A stretch of DNA of 64,000 nucleotides from Vibrio pomeroyi (GCF_024347595.1 NZ_AP025507.1:434001-498000), one strand, 5' to 3'; shown: positions 49,936 to 60,286, counted from the stretch's first letter. Notes: generated by a model not told the origin, from the letters alone. Made by a program: numbers and translations.

Positions 49936-50850
49936 TTAATGAGCTTTCTTTCGCTTGATTACAAAGGGCATAACCGCACTGAAAACGATCACTGCTGCGC
50001 CAATCAAAGCTAAGTTGTTTGGTAATTCCGCGAACAACAAATACCCAAGAATCATCGAGTAGATCATCTGTGAATATTCGACATTCGATACCACGTTCGC
50101 TTCTCCCCACTTGTAGGCAGTGACGCCAAACCATTGGCCGATGGAAGAAATCACGCCGACCAATACCAACAAAGCGAGTTCAGACCATGTTGGCCATTGC
50201 CATTCAATGATCGCAGGGATAAGTGCGACGGCTCCAACAAAGATCGCTTGATAAGCCAGCACCACAACCTTAGATTCGATATTCGCCATTTTTCTTACGC
50301 AGATAGCGGCAATTGCTGCGCCTAATGCAGCCACTAAGCCCGTTCCAACATAGAACAGAGATTCGCTCTCTAGGGTCGGCTGTACAACCAACATCACCCC
50401 AGTAAATCCCACTAATATGGTTGTCATTCGTGCCCAACCAACGTTTTCTTGTAGGAACAGACGGGAAATGACCGCCATAAACAATACCTTCATGAAGCCT
50501 AACGCCGTTGCGTCGGCAAACGGAATGTTACTCACGGTTAAGAAGCTAAAGTAGAGCGCGATGAAGGCTCCAGTGACGCGCCATACATGCATCGACACCA
50601 TCTTAGGATTGAGCATCGCATCCATGTTACTGACGATAGAAGGCATCAGTAGGGTGACAAAAACCAGCTGTCGGAATAGCAATATCTGGAAAATATCGAT
50701 GGTCTGGCTGAGCTCTCGCACAATCACGCCGACTAAAATAAACAGCGCGTTTGAGATTAAAGCGAGTGTAATTCCTTTTGCGGGATCGGATAGTCCATTA
50801 AAAAAAGAAAGCAGCGGCTGAGGGACTGCAAAGGAACGATGGATAGACAT
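49936..50850 (-). CDS. EamA/DMT-family transporter
   Basis: 304 residues, ten helices, two EamA repeats (GAFIALYFSFLTVSNIPFADATALGFMKVLF and EANVVSNVEYSQMIYSMILGYLLFAELP). This belongs to the RhaT/YdcZ-like DMT exporters with ALGFMKVLF in repeat one. RBS ACGAGGTGTGTT. Its promoter has a 19-bp spacer and a palindrome also found before the YegD-like gene, suggesting a common MerR-type activator and an inducible export or stress function. Confidence 0.9.
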   Translation of the reverse strand: MSIHRSFAVPQPLLSFFNGLSDPAKGITLALISNALFILVGVIVRELSQTIDIFQILLFRQLVFVTLLMPSIVSNMDAMLNPKMVSMHVWRVTGAFIALYFSFLTVSNIPFADATALGFMKVLFMAVISRLFLQENVGWARMTTILVGFTGVMLVVQPTLESESLFYVGTGLVAALGAAIAAICVRKMANIESKVVVLAYQAIFVGAVALIPAIIEWQWPTWSELALLVLVGVISSIGQWFGVTAYKWGEANVVSNVEYSQMIYSMILGYLLFAELPNNLALIGAAVIVFSAVMPFVIKRKKAH

Positions 50851-50877
50851 AACACACCTCGTGATAAGTGAGTGCAG

Positions 50878-50908
50878 AGCATAAGCCCTACACTGGTAGA
50901 CAGGTCAA
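50878..50908 (-). promoter_or_regulatory. MerR-type promoter of the EamA gene
   Basis: On the minus strand TTGACC (50903-50908), a 19-base spacer, TATGCT (50878-50883). The spacer holds the dyad CTACCAGTGTAG. Bases 50887-50908 match 20 of 22 with 52460-52481. A long 19-bp spacer with a central dyad is the layout twisted open by MerR-family activators. Confidence 0.65.
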
Positions 50909-51011
50909 CAGATGGGAATAGTAAGCGAGCAATACCCCATTGAAGAATCAATGAAGGCATTGTTAGAGGCCGCTGGTTTTCATTTGCCAGCGATACAGTG
51001 AGTCGAGGTCG

Positions 51012-52364
51012 TTATTTAAAACGCAGTTCTGCCCAACGAGCCAAACCTGCGGTCACCGAGCCGAAGTAATTACCCGCAACGATAGGCGTGCTCGGTAAAA
51101 CGGATTGAATTGCGTCACGTAAAATAGGCGAACGAACCGAACCGCCTGTCATGTAAATCACATCCGGCTTAGTTTGGCTTTGGGCGAGAGCTTCTTTTAC
51201 TAAGGCTTGGATCTTACGAGTTGGGTCAGCAATGGCGTCTTTCATATGTTCACTTAACATCGGGATGGTTAGCAGTTCATTTTTTAGGTCGATACTTGCC
51301 TCGTAATGCGCTTGTTCACCCAATGCGATCTTTGCGTTCTCGGCTTCTTTGATTAGGCCGTAACCTAAGCTGTTCTGCTGAACCTTTATCAATCGAGCGA
51401 GTTTCTCTGGCACCAGAGATTCACCCATCAAACTCTTAAGTTCGATGAGGTTATCGCTACCGTAGAAACGTCGTTGAGCTTGTACATCATTGATGGCGAT
51501 AGGGTTCCAAAACTGAGTAATTGGAATTGCCAAGCCTGATTTGCGTAAGCTGTGGATACCAAACTCAGACATAAAGTTTTTAAAGGCGACAAAAATATCC
51601 AGATCATTGCCGCCGATCAGTTGGCCTGTATGACCAAGTAAAGATTCAGAACGCTCAACTTTTCCGACCCATTTAGGTCCCATGCGTATCATCGAGCAAT
51701 CGGTGGTGCCTCCACCAATATCGACGACCAACACATTCTGTTCTTCAGCTAACGTTGATTCGTACTCAAGCCCTGCCGCAACAGGTTCAAATTGAAACTC
51801 AACCTGTTTGAAGCCTGCGCGAGTCGCTGCTCTCTCTAGAATGCCTTGAGCTTGCAGGTTGGATGCGTCACCGCCGCGGCCTTGAAAGTTAACCGGGCGA
51901 CCGATCACCGCTTGAGTGATATCTTGTTGAATAGATGCCTCAGCTTGGCGTTTCACATTCGCCATCATGGCGCAGACCAAGTCTTCAAAAAATGACAGTT
52001 GTAAGTCTCTTAATCCCATAGTGCCAAGGAAAGATTTCGGTGATTTAACGTAGTAGATCTCTTTTGGGTCTTCTAGATAAAGATCGAGTGCGGGTTGTCC
52101 GAAACGTACATCGTCTGCTTGAACGTCAATGCCTTCATTGCGGTTCATCTTCATTGCGCGACTCAAAACACTTTCGCCGATTTCACCAATCGGTTTGATG
52201 TCCAAACAACGAAACAAATACTCTGAAACTGTTTCTGCGGTTGGCGCACTCAACGTTGAAGGGATGTAGTAGTCATTGCCCACTAAAGGGATCTGCTTTA
52301 CCTCTTGATTCACCACTTGAGCAACCGAACAATTTGCGGTTCCGTAATCAAATCCAATAGCCAT
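51012..52364 (-). CDS. yegD: YegD-like Hsp70-family chaperone
   Basis: 450 residues from the ATG at 52364 (GAGGTAGAGATT), the same length as E. coli YegD. Actin-like ATPase motifs: MAIGFDYGTANCSVAQV (phosphate 1), VLVVDIGGGTTDCSMIRMG (phosphate 2), VIYMTGGSVRSPILRDAI (adenosine site). No DnaK-type peptide-binding domain or DnaJ neighbour. Function unproven; the promoter resembles that of the EamA transporter, so the two may answer the same signal. Confidence 0.9.
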   Translation of the reverse strand: MAIGFDYGTANCSVAQVVNQEVKQIPLVGNDYYIPSTLSAPTAETVSEYLFRCLDIKPIGEIGESVLSRAMKMNRNEGIDVQADDVRFGQPALDLYLEDPKEIYYVKSPKSFLGTMGLRDLQLSFFEDLVCAMMANVKRQAEASIQQDITQAVIGRPVNFQGRGGDASNLQAQGILERAATRAGFKQVEFQFEPVAAGLEYESTLAEEQNVLVVDIGGGTTDCSMIRMGPKWVGKVERSESLLGHTGQLIGGNDLDIFVAFKNFMSEFGIHSLRKSGLAIPITQFWNPIAINDVQAQRRFYGSDNLIELKSLMGESLVPEKLARLIKVQQNSLGYGLIKEAENAKIALGEQAHYEASIDLKNELLTIPMLSEHMKDAIADPTRKIQALVKEALAQSQTKPDVIYMTGGSVRSPILRDAIQSVLPSTPIVAGNYFGSVTAGLARWAELRFK

Positions 52365-52450
52365 AATCTCTACCTCATCTAACAGTTTTACGTGGTTCAC
52401 AGGCCGTATTTGAGCCAGTGAATTGCTTGTCATGCCACAAGCAAGCCGCG

Positions 52451-52481
52451 CAGTCTAAAGCCTACACTTGTAGACGGGTCA
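52451..52481 (-). promoter_or_regulatory. MerR-type promoter of the YegD-like gene
   Basis: On the minus strand TTGACC (52476-52481), 19-base spacer, TAGACT (52451-52456). The spacer has the perfect dyad CTACAAGTGTAG-type core (CTACACTTGTAG on the plus strand). Near-identical to the element at 50887-50908. Confidence 0.65.
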
Positions 52482-52523
52482 AACATGATTGTTGGAATAT
52501 TTTGATAAGAGGTTTGGGCAGCG

Positions 52524-53903
52524 CTATCTTGAGGTTGAGGCGTTAAGTGTTGATACTATTTCGATAATTGATTCGAATTCAAACTCGGCGAAACATTGGC
52601 GTCTATCTTGGCTGTAAGTGAAGTTGTATAAATAGCTGAATATGGCGCGCCAATGTTTCGACATCTGGTATGAGATGGTCTTTTGATATTGGGGTGGTAA
52701 CCATAGAGCTAACTGGTTTAAGTAATCTTGGTGCCATTCTGTGCCGTTGAATTCAAGGTTGGGCTCTTTGTTTTTCGTTAGAGGGCATAGAGTGATATCC
52801 CAATAGCCACTTGGGTATTGCTTGGTTTGAGTCGACCAGTTTTCTCCCCACCAACCAATACTCTTTTGCTCAATATCAGTAGTAGAATTCTTTACCGAGG
52901 GTTTTGTGTATAGGTAATAAAGATTGAAGCGACCAGCCACTATCTGTTGGGTAAGGTTGGTGATGGCGCCACCGCGAATGAAACTCTCGTGTTCTAGAAA
53001 GAAGTCGAATTGGTGATGTTCAGGCAATATTTTAGACAAACTTATCCAATGGGCGTGGGCTGCATAGACGGGACGAAGCACGCTTCCTTCATTGGACTGG
53101 CATTCTATTTGATAGGCGTAACCTAATTCATCAAATTTGCTCCGAGAGAAGATTTTGTCGTAAGTCGCCTGAACGGTTGTTAAAGGTGAATTTGATGATT
53201 CATCAGTTGCTTCGACGGAGTCCAAGTAATAAAGCCCTGCGGGACTTTTCTGTGTGCCATGTTGGTAAAAGTTGTCAGTGTCTAAAACATGGAAACCATA
53301 CTGACTATCGGTGGTCGACAGGTTCCAGCATTTTAGGGTATTGCCTTTTCCTGAGCGCGACAACAACGTGAAGCTTGAAGTATGCAAAGACACGAGGCTT
53401 TCGGTTTCGCTGAGGTATTTTTGAATCAGTAGTTGATTGAACTGTTGCAGCAACTGAGCCAACTGTTTTAGGCGAGCATAGAAAAGTTTGCTATTGAGTT
53501 GAGATAATCGTTGAAGATCTTTAGGTAAAACGCCAGAAGTCAGTAGGGTTAACAAAGGTTGTAGTGCGCTACTGGTCTTGTGTGGATTGAGTAGGCTGAA
53601 CACCGCTGAGCATTGGTTGCATTTAACTCGGGGAGTGCCGATCCTTGTGCTCCCATAGGCGCTAGTTTCGGTGTGTTTTAAGCAAGTAGGACATTCAATA
53701 TCAGCTAAGTGGAGTTGATTAGTTTCAATTTGCTTCGCTAAAGCGAGGATCGGTTCGTTTTCCAGTATCGGAGTAAATGCCCCACACAAGGGGCATTTAT
53801 AAGATGCGAAGCCTAATTGAGAGCTGCGCTGATAAAGGCTTAGATCAGGATTAGCTAGGTTAAAACAGTTATATGTCTTACAGCAATTGAACTGGGTTCT
53901 CAT
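52524..53903 (-). CDS. Zinc-ribbon protein resembling a domesticated transposase
   Basis: 459 residues. The first 110 residues hold paired cysteines: CCKTYNC, CPLCGAF, CPTCLKH, and KCNQCSAVFSLL, i.e. two zinc ribbons like those in IS1/MULE-type transposases. A helical segment (LTSGVLPKDLQRLSQLNSKLFYARLKQL) could be a helix-turn-helix. Then strands with acidic residues (GFHVLDTDNFYQHG; PVYAAHAHWISLSKILPEHHQFDFFLEHESFIRGGA) recall an RNase H-like core. No terminal repeats or target duplication seen around it, and it fits between two housekeeping-like genes, so a resident cellular gene is likely. Function unknown. Confidence 0.65.
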   Translation of the reverse strand: MRTQFNCCKTYNCFNLANPDLSLYQRSSQLGFASYKCPLCGAFTPILENEPILALAKQIETNQLHLADIECPTCLKHTETSAYGSTRIGTPRVKCNQCSAVFSLLNPHKTSSALQPLLTLLTSGVLPKDLQRLSQLNSKLFYARLKQLAQLLQQFNQLLIQKYLSETESLVSLHTSSFTLLSRSGKGNTLKCWNLSTTDSQYGFHVLDTDNFYQHGTQKSPAGLYYLDSVEATDESSNSPLTTVQATYDKIFSRSKFDELGYAYQIECQSNEGSVLRPVYAAHAHWISLSKILPEHHQFDFFLEHESFIRGGAITNLTQQIVAGRFNLYYLYTKPSVKNSTTDIEQKSIGWWGENWSTQTKQYPSGYWDITLCPLTKNKEPNLEFNGTEWHQDYLNQLALWLPPQYQKTISYQMSKHWRAIFSYLYNFTYSQDRRQCFAEFEFESIIEIVSTLNASTSR

Positions 53904-53963
53904 GAGCGTTGTACCTGCTAATCCTGATACATATTTTATAACGTTGGTTGTGGGATATCTCTG

Positions 53964-55526
53964 TTACTGACGACTTACATCGATTTGACGACCAAGTTCA
54001 GGAACTGTGATGCTTTTGTGCTCTTGGAAGCCTTCAATCAGTACTTGCATGACCGGATCTCCGTTCGACAGTGTTTTGCCTTTATTAAATACAGTGTAAC
54101 CATCGCCACCACTTGCCGCGTATGAATATGTCGCAACTTTGTACTTCTGATTCTCGGATACGGGCTCGCCGTTGATACTCAAGCTAATCAAACGCTCACC
54201 TTCCGGTTGTGTACTGTCGTAAGTGGCTTTAATCCCTGAGAATTGCGCCAGACCGTAAGGTAATGTGTAGCTGTATTCAAGCAGCTCTTGAACGTTGTCA
54301 CCCGTGAGTTCAACCACAGTTAGTGTGTCAGTAAATGGGAAAAGGTTCATTACATTTTCACGAGTGACGGCACCTGGATTTAGGTCAACACGCAGGCTGC
54401 CTGAGCTGATCATCGCGATGTCTGCTTTGCCTGCATCTTTCATCAAATCAGCCACAAGGTTACCAATATTTGACTCTCGATAGTAACGGCGTGATGCGGC
54501 TTTATCTAGGGTAGAAAGCTGATCTGCTAGTGTTGGGTGAGCATCGCGAATTTTCTGAATCAATGCGTAAGTCGCTTCGTCACGCTCTAACTTAGCAGAT
54601 TCAACGGGAATCAATTTTCCCCCTAAGAATTTCACATCATGCTTTTCGGTATCGACAGTAAATTTGGTGTAACCAAGGTGCATGCCTTGACCAAAGGTTA
54701 AGCCAATAACCGTGCCTGTTTTTGGATGAACGACTGGTTCAACTAAACCATTGTCAGAGTGACCCCCGAAGATTACATCAACGCCTTTGAGTTTTCCTGC
54801 CATTTCGTAGTCTTCATCGAATCCGCGCTGAACTTCTGCGTCGGCTTCTTTGTCTGTTTGCATTGGAGCCGTCTTGTTTTGGTGCGTGAGTACCACGATC
54901 ATGTCGACATCATCGCGGATCTTATCAGCCCATTGTTGAGCGATTTCCGTAGGATCTTTGACGGTTAGCCCTTTACGGTTTCCTTTCCACATTGTGTTGT
55001 AGAACGCATCAATCCCCATGACACCAATCACGCCGATTTTAACGCCATCACGCTCAAGGATTGTGTAAGGTTGAGCAAACATCGAATCAGAAGCTTCATG
55101 GAATATGTTCGCATTGAGCACAGGGAAGCGAGCACGAGGCATGGTTTCTACCAGTGATTCCCAACCGTATTCGAATTCATGATTACCCAGTGTGATTACG
55201 TCATAACCCATTGAGTTATATAGGTCGAAAGGCAGCTTACCTTTCGATTTTTTAGAGAGTGCGCCCGTATAAATATCACCAGCGTCTAATAGGAAACTGG
55301 TTCCTTCCTTAGCTTGAACGTTTTTGATCAACGTCGCCAAGTAAGGAATACCTCCAATCAACTCAATGTCATCATTCCAGAACGCGTCTACGGGTTCGTA
55401 AACACTTTCAATATCGTTGGTATGAAACAGAGTGATCTCTTTTATTTCGGCTAGGGCTGGCATTGAAGCCACTGTCGTTAATACCGAGACAGCAAAGCAT
55501 AAAGGTTTCATTTTAAGGTTTTTCAT
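53964..55526 (-). CDS. Periplasmic 5'-nucleotidase / UDP-sugar hydrolase-like metallophosphatase
   Basis: 520 residues with signal peptide (LCFAVSVLTTVASMPALA). Metallophosphoesterase domain: LFHTNDIESVY, FLLDAGDIYTG, VITLGNHEFEYG, IVVLTHQNK, VIFGGHSD. C-terminal nucleotidase domain from about residue 340 (SRRYYRESNIGNLVADLMKDAGKADIAMISSGSLRVDL and FPFTDTLTVVELTGDNVQELLEYS, YSYAASGGDGYT) with the substrate-stacking aromatic. Releases phosphate from extracellular nucleotides for uptake. ATG at 55526; a second ATG five codons later is possible. Confidence 0.92.
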   Translation of the reverse strand: MKNLKMKPLCFAVSVLTTVASMPALAEIKEITLFHTNDIESVYEPVDAFWNDDIELIGGIPYLATLIKNVQAKEGTSFLLDAGDIYTGALSKKSKGKLPFDLYNSMGYDVITLGNHEFEYGWESLVETMPRARFPVLNANIFHEASDSMFAQPYTILERDGVKIGVIGVMGIDAFYNTMWKGNRKGLTVKDPTEIAQQWADKIRDDVDMIVVLTHQNKTAPMQTDKEADAEVQRGFDEDYEMAGKLKGVDVIFGGHSDNGLVEPVVHPKTGTVIGLTFGQGMHLGYTKFTVDTEKHDVKFLGGKLIPVESAKLERDEATYALIQKIRDAHPTLADQLSTLDKAASRRYYRESNIGNLVADLMKDAGKADIAMISSGSLRVDLNPGAVTRENVMNLFPFTDTLTVVELTGDNVQELLEYSYTLPYGLAQFSGIKATYDSTQPEGERLISLSINGEPVSENQKYKVATYSYAASGGDGYTVFNKGKTLSNGDPVMQVLIEGFQEHKSITVPELGRQIDVSRQ

Positions 55527-55702
55527 AGCGTGCTCATGTCAGTGAAGGAAACGTTTGCCATTTTAGAGAGCGCGAGTGGGATGAGTGTGCGCCAAAGCAC
55601 AGTCCTTGGTCTAGATTGATCCTGGAAACTAAGGAATTACCTTTTGAGTTGGTTTGAATGAAAAGAGTCGATTGACAGGTATGAGCTCAAATCAATCCTA
55701 AG

Positions 55703-55781
55703 TTTGATCAAAAAAAGATCAAAAATGCATTGTTGAAACCGGTTTCATTCTGTATCTTTACTTTTATTGAAATCGGTTTCA
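55703..55781 (+). promoter_or_regulatory. Control region of the 6-phospho-beta-glucosidase: two LacI-type operators
   Basis: TGAAACCGGTTTCA (55734-55747, perfect palindrome) and TGAAATCGGTTTCA (55768-55781, one mismatch) are typical LacI/GalR-family operators 34 bases apart. Upstream, TTTGATC and GATCAAA (55703-55723) form another dyad around seven A. The stretch 55527-55841 holds no gene. The LacI protein encoded at 57391-58389 is the likely ligand. Confidence 0.82.
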
Positions 55782-55808
55782 GAGTTGTGATTGCTTCTCT
55801 AATCCTGA

Positions 55809-57281
<1,473 letters not shown>

Positions 57282-57341
57282 AATGCCTCTGCTGCGTCGT
57301 TATACGTAATATGAAGTTACACGCAATATGAATGAACATTA

Positions 57342-57371
57342 AATTAGTCGGCTTATGTCGGCTAATTTTTT
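57342..57371 (+). terminator. Terminator between bglA and lacI-type gene
   Basis: AATTAGTCG / CGGCTAATT stem with one wobble pair and an 8-base loop, followed by TTTTTTAT. It sits only 20 bases before the start of the regulator gene, so it may act as a partial terminator between the two genes. Confidence 0.8.
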
Positions 57372-57390
57372 ATATAAGGAAAAGAAGCGA

Positions 57391-58389
57391 ATGGTCACAA
57401 TGCTTGATGTCGCGAACCGCGCGGGTGTATCTAAATCGACGGTTTCTCGTGTCTTAAATGGCAAGAATATCGTGCGCCCAGATGTGGTGAAAAAGGTCTT
57501 TGATGCGATTCAAGAAACGGGCTATCGACCAAACTTGTTAGCTCAGCAACTGGCGACCAAGAAGACCAACTTCATCGGCTTCGTTATCACTAATGAGCTG
57601 TTCAACGGCCCTTACTTCTCTTCCTTGATGTATCACGCGGCTTCTTATAGCGAAAAATCGAATCACCAACTGGTGATCACCGATGGTAAACATAGCGCTG
57701 AAGACGAAAGAAAGGCGATCAATTTCCTACTCGACATGAAATGCGCGGGCATCATCATCTATCCGCAATGTTTAACGGAAAGCGAGATAGCTCAGATTAT
57801 CGAAAGTACAGACACACCGATTCTGGTGCTCAATCGCGAAATGCCTTCGAAGCCTGAGCATGCTATCACCACAGACCATTATCAGAGTGCTTGTTTGATG
57901 GTTGAACACATCATCGAGCAGGGTCATACAGAGATTGCAGTGATTCGTGGTAAAGCAGGCTCTTCGACCGATGAGCAGCGTTATCAGGCCTATCAAGATG
58001 TGCTCACTAAGCACGGTATTAAACTGAACGAATCTAAAGTTGTTCAGGGCGATTGGACTATGGAGAGTGGCTATCGTGCCGCACAAGCTTTAGTGGAAAA
58101 CAAAGCAAGCTTCACTGCGATTTTGTCTGAAAACGATGATATGGCGATTGGCGCGATTAAGGCGTTAACAGAACTGGGTTATTCATTACCCAAAGACATC
58201 TCTATTGTCGGCTTTGATAACAGTAAAGTCGGCGCATTTTTAACGCCGAGCCTTACCTCGGTGAGCGTGCCATTGGAGCAAATGACGCAAAAGGCGATTC
58301 TGCAAATCGTCGGTGAAACTGAGCAAGCACAAGCCTTGGATACGACGGGCAGTTTAGTGATTCGTGACTCAGTCGCTCAGCGTATTTAA
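57391..58389 (+). CDS. LacI-family regulator, AscG-like
   Basis: 332 residues from the ATG at 57391 (AAGGAAAAGAAGCGA). HTH and hinge: VTMLDVANRAGVSKSTVSRVLNGKNIVRPDVVKKVFDAIQETGYRPNLLAQQLA, much like E. coli AscG. Periplasmic-binding-like core with GIIIYPQCLTESEI and SENDDMAIGAIKALTELG, SIVGFDNSKVGAFLTPSLTSV. Expected to repress the bglA gene through the two operators and to sense a beta-glucoside phosphate or similar. Confidence 0.92.
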   Translation: MVTMLDVANRAGVSKSTVSRVLNGKNIVRPDVVKKVFDAIQETGYRPNLLAQQLATKKTNFIGFVITNELFNGPYFSSLMYHAASYSEKSNHQLVITDGKHSAEDERKAINFLLDMKCAGIIIYPQCLTESEIAQIIESTDTPILVLNREMPSKPEHAITTDHYQSACLMVEHIIEQGHTEIAVIRGKAGSSTDEQRYQAYQDVLTKHGIKLNESKVVQGDWTMESGYRAAQALVENKASFTAILSENDDMAIGAIKALTELGYSLPKDISIVGFDNSKVGAFLTPSLTSVSVPLEQMTQKAILQIVGETEQAQALDTTGSLVIRDSVAQRI

Positions 58390-58406
58390 GCTCAATTAAC
58401 AGAGAG

Positions 58407-58460
58407 TCGATTTCATATTTAGCCTACAAAAAGTGATGGGCTACACATCTCTGAAATCGA
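58407..58460. repeat. 9-bp inverted repeat with inner dyad
   Basis: TCGATTTCA (58407-58415) and TGAAATCGA (58452-58460) are perfect inverted copies; inside, TAGCC / GGCTA can pair too. The arms resemble half of the LacI operators at 55734-55781. It lies directly behind the regulator gene, not followed by a T run. Confidence 0.5.
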
Positions 58461-58532
58461 GCTCAAACCTTGCTTACTCCGTTTTATTAGATGTGCGATA
58501 TTGCGTTTTTTGGTCGATGTGTTGACCATTCT

Positions 58533-58571
58533 TAGGTAAGTAATGTGAAAGAGTAGGTAAGTAACGTGAAA
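58533..58571 (+). repeat. 21-base tandem duplication of the acetyltransferase start region
   Basis: TAGGTAAGTAATGTGAAA (58533-58550) and TAGGTAAGTAACGTGAAA (58554-58571) differ at one base. The second copy holds the used GTG start with AGG upstream; the first would start GTG-AAA-GAG and hit TAG. Confidence 0.75.
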
Positions 58572-59126
58572 ACAGAAAAACAAAAAATGCTGGCTGGTGA
58601 GCCTTATTTAGCATGGGATGAGCAGCTGTATGGCGAGCGAATCGAGTGTCGTAAGGTGCTACAAAAACTCAATAACAGCATTCCAGATACCGAAGAGTGG
58701 CGCACGGCGATTGATACGCTGATCCCAGATTCGGAAGGTGCCTATTTAGAGCCGCCATTTCGTTGTGACTACGGCTCAAACATCAAACTGGGTAAGAATT
58801 TCTACGCCAACTTCAACTGTGTCGTGTTAGATGTCGCAGAGGTAACGATTGGCGACAATGTGCTGTTCGCGCCTAATGTTCAGGTGTTAACTGCAGGACA
58901 CCCGCTAGATGTAAAGAGTCGTGTTGACGAAGGTGTTGAGTTCGGCACTCCAATTTCGATTGGTGACAATGCTTGGATTGGCGCAGGTGTGATCATTTGT
59001 CCTGGCGTGAACATTGGTAAAAACAGCGTGATTGGCGCTGGCAGTGTGGTGACCAAAGATATTCCAGACAATGTGGTTGCCGTAGGTAACCCATGCAAAG
59101 TTTTGAAAGCGATTGATAACGCTTAA
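58566..59126 (+). CDS. Maltose O-acetyltransferase-like protein
   Basis: 186 residues, GTG start at 58566. Mac domain MKTEKQKMLAGEPYLAWDEQL, then hexapeptide beta-helix (NFNCVVLDVAEVTIGDNVLFAPNVQVL), catalytic His in LTAGHPLDV, and IGAGVIICPGVNIGKNSVIGAGSVVTKDIP ending VAVGNPCKVLK. Acetylates sugars with acetyl-CoA in the cytoplasm. Its place behind bglA and the LacI gene suggests a role in beta-glucoside metabolism, perhaps detoxifying glycosides that cannot be degraded. Confidence 0.92.
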   Translation: MKTEKQKMLAGEPYLAWDEQLYGERIECRKVLQKLNNSIPDTEEWRTAIDTLIPDSEGAYLEPPFRCDYGSNIKLGKNFYANFNCVVLDVAEVTIGDNVLFAPNVQVLTAGHPLDVKSRVDEGVEFGTPISIGDNAWIGAGVIICPGVNIGKNSVIGAGSVVTKDIPDNVVAVGNPCKVLKAIDNA

Positions 59127-59135
59127 GCACCCATC

Positions 59136-59165
59136 TTAGGCCTATTTGATTTCCAATAGGCCTAA
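59136..59165. terminator. Terminator-like hairpin
   Basis: TTAGGCCTATT / AATAGGCCTAA perfect 11-bp stem with 8-base loop between convergent genes; only TCCCTTCG follows on the plus side. Confidence 0.55.
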
Positions 59166-59203
59166 TCCCTTCGTTTGCTCTTCCTCATAACATGTTTTGG
59201 TAT

Positions 59204-60130
59204 TTAGCTTTTAAGTGTATGAAGTTGTTTAGCTGCCTTTGAGAACATACTTCTTAACCATTGGTGGGTTGGATCACTGCTACGAGAAGCATGCCAAAAC
59301 ATAGATACATGCAATGTATCTGGCAAAAAGTCACAATTTATCGTTTTCAAGTTTGAATGAGCGATGTGGTTGTTAATCAATATCTTAGGGAAGATTCCTA
59401 TATAGTCGTTTTGCTCAATAATGGGCAGCATTTCTGCGATATTGTTTGAGTACCATGCAATATTCCTTTGTCTCAATATACTGTCGAAACTAAGCCCTTT
59501 ATATAGCAAGTAAGCATGTTTTTTGTTGGGAATAGCATGGACAACGTGCCTCTCGTTTAGGAAATCTTCTGAAAAAATATGGGTATTTTTGATTCTTGGG
59601 TGGTCCTTTCTAGCGATGACACAAAGCTCAGATTGCAAAACGGATTCGGAGCATAGCTGATGATATTGACCATAATCGACATCGAGGGTCAAATCATACT
59701 CGTTGCGCAGTAAGTTCATCGTATCTTCTTCTGCTACATGTGCTTCACCTTTAATCGAGACAAGTGGAGCTTCTTCCCGAATCAGCTTCGAAATAATGGG
59801 CAATATACTTAACCCAAATACGCTAAGTGCTGAGATCCTAAATTGACGATCGCAACTTTTGGGATCGAATGAGCGGTATTCAGCGGTAGTGAGTTTGATA
59901 TTTTCGACAGCTGTGGAGAGGGTAGGGTATAGACTGTGTGCCAGTTGAGATGGGCTGATGCCATGACTTTCACGCAGAAATAAGGGGTCATCAAATAGTA
60001 TCTTAAGTCGAGCCGCATTTTGGCTGATGGCTGATTGGGTCACACCAAGCCTTTTTGCTGCGCCACTAAAACTGCGCTCTTCCATGATGGCAACGAATGT
60101 TGGGATAAGGCTAAAGTCAGAAGGTTTCAT
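59204..60130 (-). CDS. LysR-family regulator
   Basis: 308 residues from the ATG at 60130; an ATG seven codons earlier (60151) is possible and neither has a strong ribosome site. HTH: LIPTFVAIMEERSFSGAAKRLGVTQSAISQNAARLKILFDDPLFLRESHGISPS. Effector domain follows. Its divergent neighbour side is only the end region of the diguanylate cyclase gene behind it, so no target is obvious. Confidence 0.88.
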   Translation of the reverse strand: MKPSDFSLIPTFVAIMEERSFSGAAKRLGVTQSAISQNAARLKILFDDPLFLRESHGISPSQLAHSLYPTLSTAVENIKLTTAEYRSFDPKSCDRQFRISALSVFGLSILPIISKLIREEAPLVSIKGEAHVAEEDTMNLLRNEYDLTLDVDYGQYHQLCSESVLQSELCVIARKDHPRIKNTHIFSEDFLNERHVVHAIPNKKHAYLLYKGLSFDSILRQRNIAWYSNNIAEMLPIIEQNDYIGIFPKILINNHIAHSNLKTINCDFLPDTLHVSMFWHASRSSDPTHQWLRSMFSKAAKQLHTLKS

Positions 60131-60286
60131 TTTCGAACATGTAATCGGCATATTAATGATTAACTTATACCGCCTATCGTGCTAAAAATCATTGCCGTTA
60201 TGGTGTAGTGAGACTTTATAAGCGTTCTTTATTCTTCTTTAATTACTTTGATTTTATATTTTGATTTGTCGTGTAATTATAAAGGG

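Noticed and set aside
55703..55723. FNR or CRP site before bglA
   Set aside because: TTTGATC and GATCAAA are spaced seven bases apart, which fits neither TTGAT-N4-ATCAA nor TGTGA-N6-TCACA.
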